DNA of 64,000 bases from Volutella citrinella (Eukaryota > Ascomycota > Sordariomycetes > Hypocreales > Nectriaceae). Location of the stretch: NCBI GenBank assembly GCA_034401135.1, contig JAWZSP010000001.1, forward strand, positions 4,340,001 to 4,404,000, in the 5' to 3' direction. The notes beneath the pieces are model-generated. The model made no database searches, was not told the DNA's origin, and saw only the letters and a program-made list of their open reading frames with translations. Every line of letters starts with the position of its first letter. Positions within the stretch are counted from its first letter, which is position 1. Both the position numbers and the translations under genes were made by a program. Of the stretch, positions 60,687 through 64,000 are shown in pieces.

Positions 60687-61969
60687 ATGAAGTTGGATAC
60701 CAAGGCTATGCGCCATCTCGCGGCCGAGGACTGGAGAGTCCTTACTGCCGTATGTCCGCTCATCCAGTTTGTGCGATTCTGATGCTAACATAAGATTCAC
60801 AGGTCGAGATGGGCAGCAAAAACCACGAATTGGTGCCTACGCCGTTAATCGAGAAAATCGCTCGCCTTCGCGGAGGCGCCAGTGGCGTTCACAGAAGCAT
60901 CTCGGCCCTTGCCAAGGTTGGGCTCATTGCGCGCGTCAAGGAAGCCAAGTACGACGGCTATCGCCTGACCTATGGTGGTCTCGACTACCTCGCCTTACAC
61001 ACACACGCCCGGAAGAACGATATCTACAGTGTAGGAGATCGTATTGGCGTGGGGAAGGAAAGCGATATTATGCTGGTAGCAGACCAAACCGGCACCAAAC
61101 GCGTCCTCAAGATCCACCGACTGGGTCGAATCTCCTTCCGAACCGTCAAGTCAAATCGAGACTATCTCAAGAACCGCGCGTCCGCATCATGGATGTACCT
61201 CTCACGGCTAGCCGCGATGAAGGAGTTTGCCTTTATGAAAGCATTAAGGGAAGAAGGGTTCCCTGTCCCAGAGCCGTTCGCCCAGTCCCGACACACAATT
61301 GTGATGTCACTGATTGACGCTTTCCCTCTCCGCCAAATCGCCGATGTCCCGGACCCGGCATCTTTATACGCCGATCTCATTACCCTTCTACTTCGGCTTG
61401 CCAAACACGGATTGATCCACGGTGATTTCAACGAGTTCAACATTTTAATCAAGGAGCACCGATCGAAATCTGACGAAGGAGAAGAAACCATCAAGCTGGA
61501 GCCTGTCGTCATTGATTTCCCCCAAATGGTCTCCATGGAGCATCAAAATGCAGAAATGTACTTCGATAGAGATGTCAACTGCATCAAGCGCTTTTTCGAG
61601 CGCCGGTTTCACTTTGTCACCTCGGAGCCGGGTCCGTTCTTCAAACAGGCCAAGAAAACTGTTGGAAAAGACGGCGCAAAAAGACTGGACGCAACAGTAC
61701 AGGCATCCGGCTTCACAAAAAAGATGCTCAAGGACCTAGAGGCGGCTATCAAGGACAAGGTTGAATCAAAAGAGCAAGTAGGCGATGAAGAAGATGACGA
61801 CGACGATGAGTACGACGACGACGATGAGGAGGATGAGGATGCAAACGAATCTGGCGAGGACACTGGGAAAGGTGCAACTGGTGGCGGCCTCCTTGGAGAC
61901 GATGCAAAGAACGTAGAGCTGCCTGTCGATGAGAGCATGTCAACCTTGTCCGTCGCTGACGATAAATAA
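60687..61969 (+). CDS. RIO2: RIO2 atypical protein kinase/ATPase (40S maturation)
   Basis: Atypical kinase-like ATPase required for late cytoplasmic maturation of the 40S subunit. Exons 60687-60749 and 60803-61969 give 409 residues; the intron is 53 nt. The N-terminal winged-helix domain specific to RIO2 starts at MKLDTKAMRHLAAEDWRVLT and includes SGVHRSISALAKVGLI. The kinase part has the nucleotide loop IGVGKESDI near residue 98, the lysine of RVLKIHRLG near 121, the catalytic loop HGDFNEFNILI near 227, and the metal-binding VVIDFPQM near 257, all intact. The C-terminus has a long Asp/Glu run (about residues 348-372), common in fungal RIO2. The first exon is short, and starting at the internal ATG at 60809 would lose part of the winged helix. 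Confidence 0.96.
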
Positions 61970-62363
61970 TGATACCCACGACCCGAAGGTCGCATTCTAG
62001 GCCCCACCTACATTCCGCATTTATGGCGCCCCTGTTGATTTCTTACACGTAGATGCGATGTCACTGGTCACGTATAAGGTATAGGAAGTAAGGTAACTTG
62101 CTGATTTTGTGTTGGGAAAATCACCCTCCCCTTTTCTGACAGACATTGCCCGGCCCCCTAACATCTAGAGTACAAAAAGGCCCCTGAAAAGAGCCGTAGC
62201 ATGATTCATTAAACACACCAAGAAGTTCAGACAGTAACTTTCCACTGCATACGTAATTGTGTCTTTCAAGAGCAAGACAGCTGAAAAAAATACCATGCCT
62301 CGAACAGTCAAAGAATGTAGAGGATATGACATAACGAGCATACCGTTTGCGAGTTGTAAGACT
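61970..62363. other. Convergent intergenic RIO2/RBMS-like gene
   Basis: A 394-nt gap between two stop codons, expected to hold both 3' UTRs. The plus-strand frame at 62259-62639 overlaps the next gene in antisense and is a shadow. Confidence 0.5.
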
Positions 62364-64000
62364 CTACTTGTTTTCCTTCTTTACAGATTCCTTCTTGATG
62401 GACGGAGACGAGTCGAGGGAAGCGACGACAACGGTCGTATCCGCATGAATAGTGATATTCTCCTCACATTCGGACGACGATGGTGTCATGATCGTGTCGC
62501 CGGCGCTCGAACTCGCGGCCGTCCTAGCTACAAAGTTAGAATGAGCCACGGCAGCTTTGCGACAAACCATCATACTGAACAGAACCACGCTGAGACGGGG
62601 AAGGCTTGGTTGCATTACTCGACTCTGAGGCAGAGGTAGAGGCTGAAGCAGTGACACTACGACTTGGTCAGTAGGACGAGATGGCGTTGGGATTCTGGGA
62701 AACTTACGTTCGAGCTGCTGCAGGGAAGGGGCGCCTCCACTGTTGGGCTTGGGTGTACAGTGTCGGGTTCATTCCAACAAGGGGCGTCCCATACGCCCCA
62801 ATGTTGTACTCGTTGGTGCGAAATTGTCGTCGCTCAGCAGTGACACGCTTCAGCTCCTTCTGGGCCGGCGTGTCCGCGTAGCGAATGTTCATTAGTAGAC
62901 CCTCTTCTCCGATTCCAACCCCGTTGAACTTGCGAATCACTTCATCGCAGACATCTCGGGTCTCAAACCTAGTCGAATGTTAGGCAGCTCCCACTAGTTG
63001 CGTTTTCCTACCACCTACCGGGCAAAGCCGACGCCACGACTATTCCCCATGCTGTCTCGAAGGATTTTGCTGGATAGAATAGTGTAGCCGAGAAAAATGG
63101 TACCAAGTTCCTATTCATAATTAACACGGCGTGTGAGTTGGCACTCGTACCAACTTACCACCTCCGTGAGAGTCTTGGGCAGGTTTGAAATGTAGAGGTT
63201 GGTCGACCCCTCATCTCCCTCGGCCTTCAGACGAGAATTGAAAGATTCCTAGTTGCAGACCATGTCAGCCAAAAAATTGACAAGAGTTGTCTGAGATTGG
63301 AGACGAACCCGGGCAAATCCAACCTCGTAACCCAGTCGATGAAATCCCCGAATGCACATCTCGGAGTCCGCAACGTCGAAAAACTTCGCAAATCCAAATC
63401 TTGATGCTAGTTAGAAATGAACATCGAGGGAACATGGAGTACTACTACCCTTTGCAAGCGCCAGTACCCGTATCAATGATTGCCTTGGAAGTCTCAACAG
63501 CACCAAATCGACACGCAAAGTGGTACAAAAGTTCATCATCAGTTGTTGGGTGCAACCCACGAATATAGACATTTCGATTGCCCGGGATTCGATTCTCAAG
63601 ACTCTGCTCGAGGCTCTTCATCTGTCCAGGCGGAGTGAAGACCGCAGGTACTGCCTTAGGGACCGGAGGCTCCTTTTTCAGGAGATCCTCCAAAGCACGC
63701 TCGGAGACGGCAGAAAAAGCCGGCTTGACGGGAGCATCAACATGCAGAGCAGCCATGCCCAGTTGTTGAGGGGATGGGGTTGTGTAGGTGGACCTGTCGA
63801 GGTTGGCAACTCGTGGTCCGTTCTCACGGTGCGCAACGCTGCCATAAAATGGGGTTGCCGGCGTCGATTCGGTAGTAGAGTACGACCCTCTGCGGTTCTC
63901 TAATCCCGGAACATCCGAGTGGCTCCGGTCCAGGCGAGAATGCGCAGCGTTACCGCGGCCAGGGGTATAGGGCAACAAAGGGACTCCCATGCCGACGTAC
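62364..64000 (-). CDS. Two-RRM RNA-binding protein, RBMS/MSSP type (5' end outside window)
   Basis: RNA-binding protein related to the RBMS (MSSP) family and fungal homologues; roles in mRNA control are likely but unproven. Minus-strand exons are >64000-63449, 63399-63309, 63248-63159, 63110-63019, 62968-62708, 62656-62568 and 62527-62364; introns 50, 60, 48, 50, 51 and 40 nt. The frame is open to the right edge (Y-V-G before MGVPLLPYTPG), so the start may lie outside. RRM1 has RNP2 NVYIRGLHP and RNP1 KGFGFAKF. RRM2 has TNLYISNLP and RGVGFARF. A conserved RYADTPAQKELKRVTAERRQ follows. The tail is Ser/Thr/Ala-rich, ending in a Lys-rich VKKENK. The first five joins are well supported by the RRM folds. 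The last intron, only 40 nt, is less certain; another acceptor after 62656 could change about 30 tail residues. Confidence 0.82.

Noticed and set aside
1..64000. tRNA, rRNA, CRISPR, complete transposon or secondary-metabolite cluster
   Set aside because: I looked for tRNA B-box-like words, 5S-like sequence, regular repeats, transposase/reverse-transcriptase motifs and PKS/NRPS motifs and saw none; a covariance-model and repeat search would settle it.

Overview
The window is nuclear DNA of a filamentous ascomycete, most likely a sordariomycete and probably Hypocreales. This is inferred from protein content and gene style: short GT-AG introns of about 40-111 nt with CTRAC-like branch points, GC-rich codons, and CT-rich promoters with AGGTACCT and TACTCCGTA motifs. 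No prokaryotic, viral, tRNA, rRNA or CRISPR feature was found, and there is no secondary-metabolite cluster. It is a core-genome segment with 18 protein genes, the last running off the right edge.

Layout, left to right: mitochondrial Hsp40 MDJ1 (+) and a DNAJC8/Spf31-type J protein (-); nucleolar DEAD-box helicase DBP10 (+); the FNIP/LST4 homologue (-) and, across a 6.6 kb gap, IML1 of SEACIT (+); cohesin loader SCC2/MIS4 (-); RNA polymerase I subunit RPA12 (+); deoxyhypusine hydroxylase LIA1 (-); Fe-S scaffold NBP35 (+); GMF/AIM7 (-); a MoCF/CinA-type molybdopterin-binding-domain protein (+); after a 5.6 kb gap a Ras GTPase (+); importin-beta MTR10/TNPO3 (-); 5-formyl-THF cyclo-ligase FAU1 (-); after a 3.5 kb gap an OPT-family transporter (+); proteasome subunit RPN1 (-); RIO2 kinase (+); and an RBMS/MSSP-type two-RRM protein (-, 5' end outside).

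Genes alternate strand almost throughout, giving divergent pairs (Spf31/DBP10, LST4/IML1, SCC2/RPA12, LIA1/NBP35, AIM7/MoCF, FAU1/OPT, RPN1/RIO2) and convergent pairs between them. Several divergent promoters carry CGATAA/TTATCG elements. Functionally the genes cover ribosome production (DBP10, RPA12, RIO2), TORC1 nutrient signalling (LST4, IML1), protein folding and turnover (MDJ1, RPN1), translation-factor modification (LIA1), Fe-S assembly (NBP35), actin turnover (AIM7), Ras signalling, nuclear import and cohesion.

Exon models were built by hand from splice signals, reading-frame continuity and family knowledge. In every complete model the exon lengths sum to a whole number of codons. The most unusual points are the head-to-head LST4/IML1 pair, 9-nt and 18-nt microexons in the MoCF gene, an initiator-only first exon plus a GC-AG intron in AIM7, and a C-X-C instead of C-X2-C zinc pair in RPA12. 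No clearly new biological system was found; the long gene-free stretches (11.3-17.9, 36.4-42.0 and 49.9-53.4 kb) are the least explained parts.
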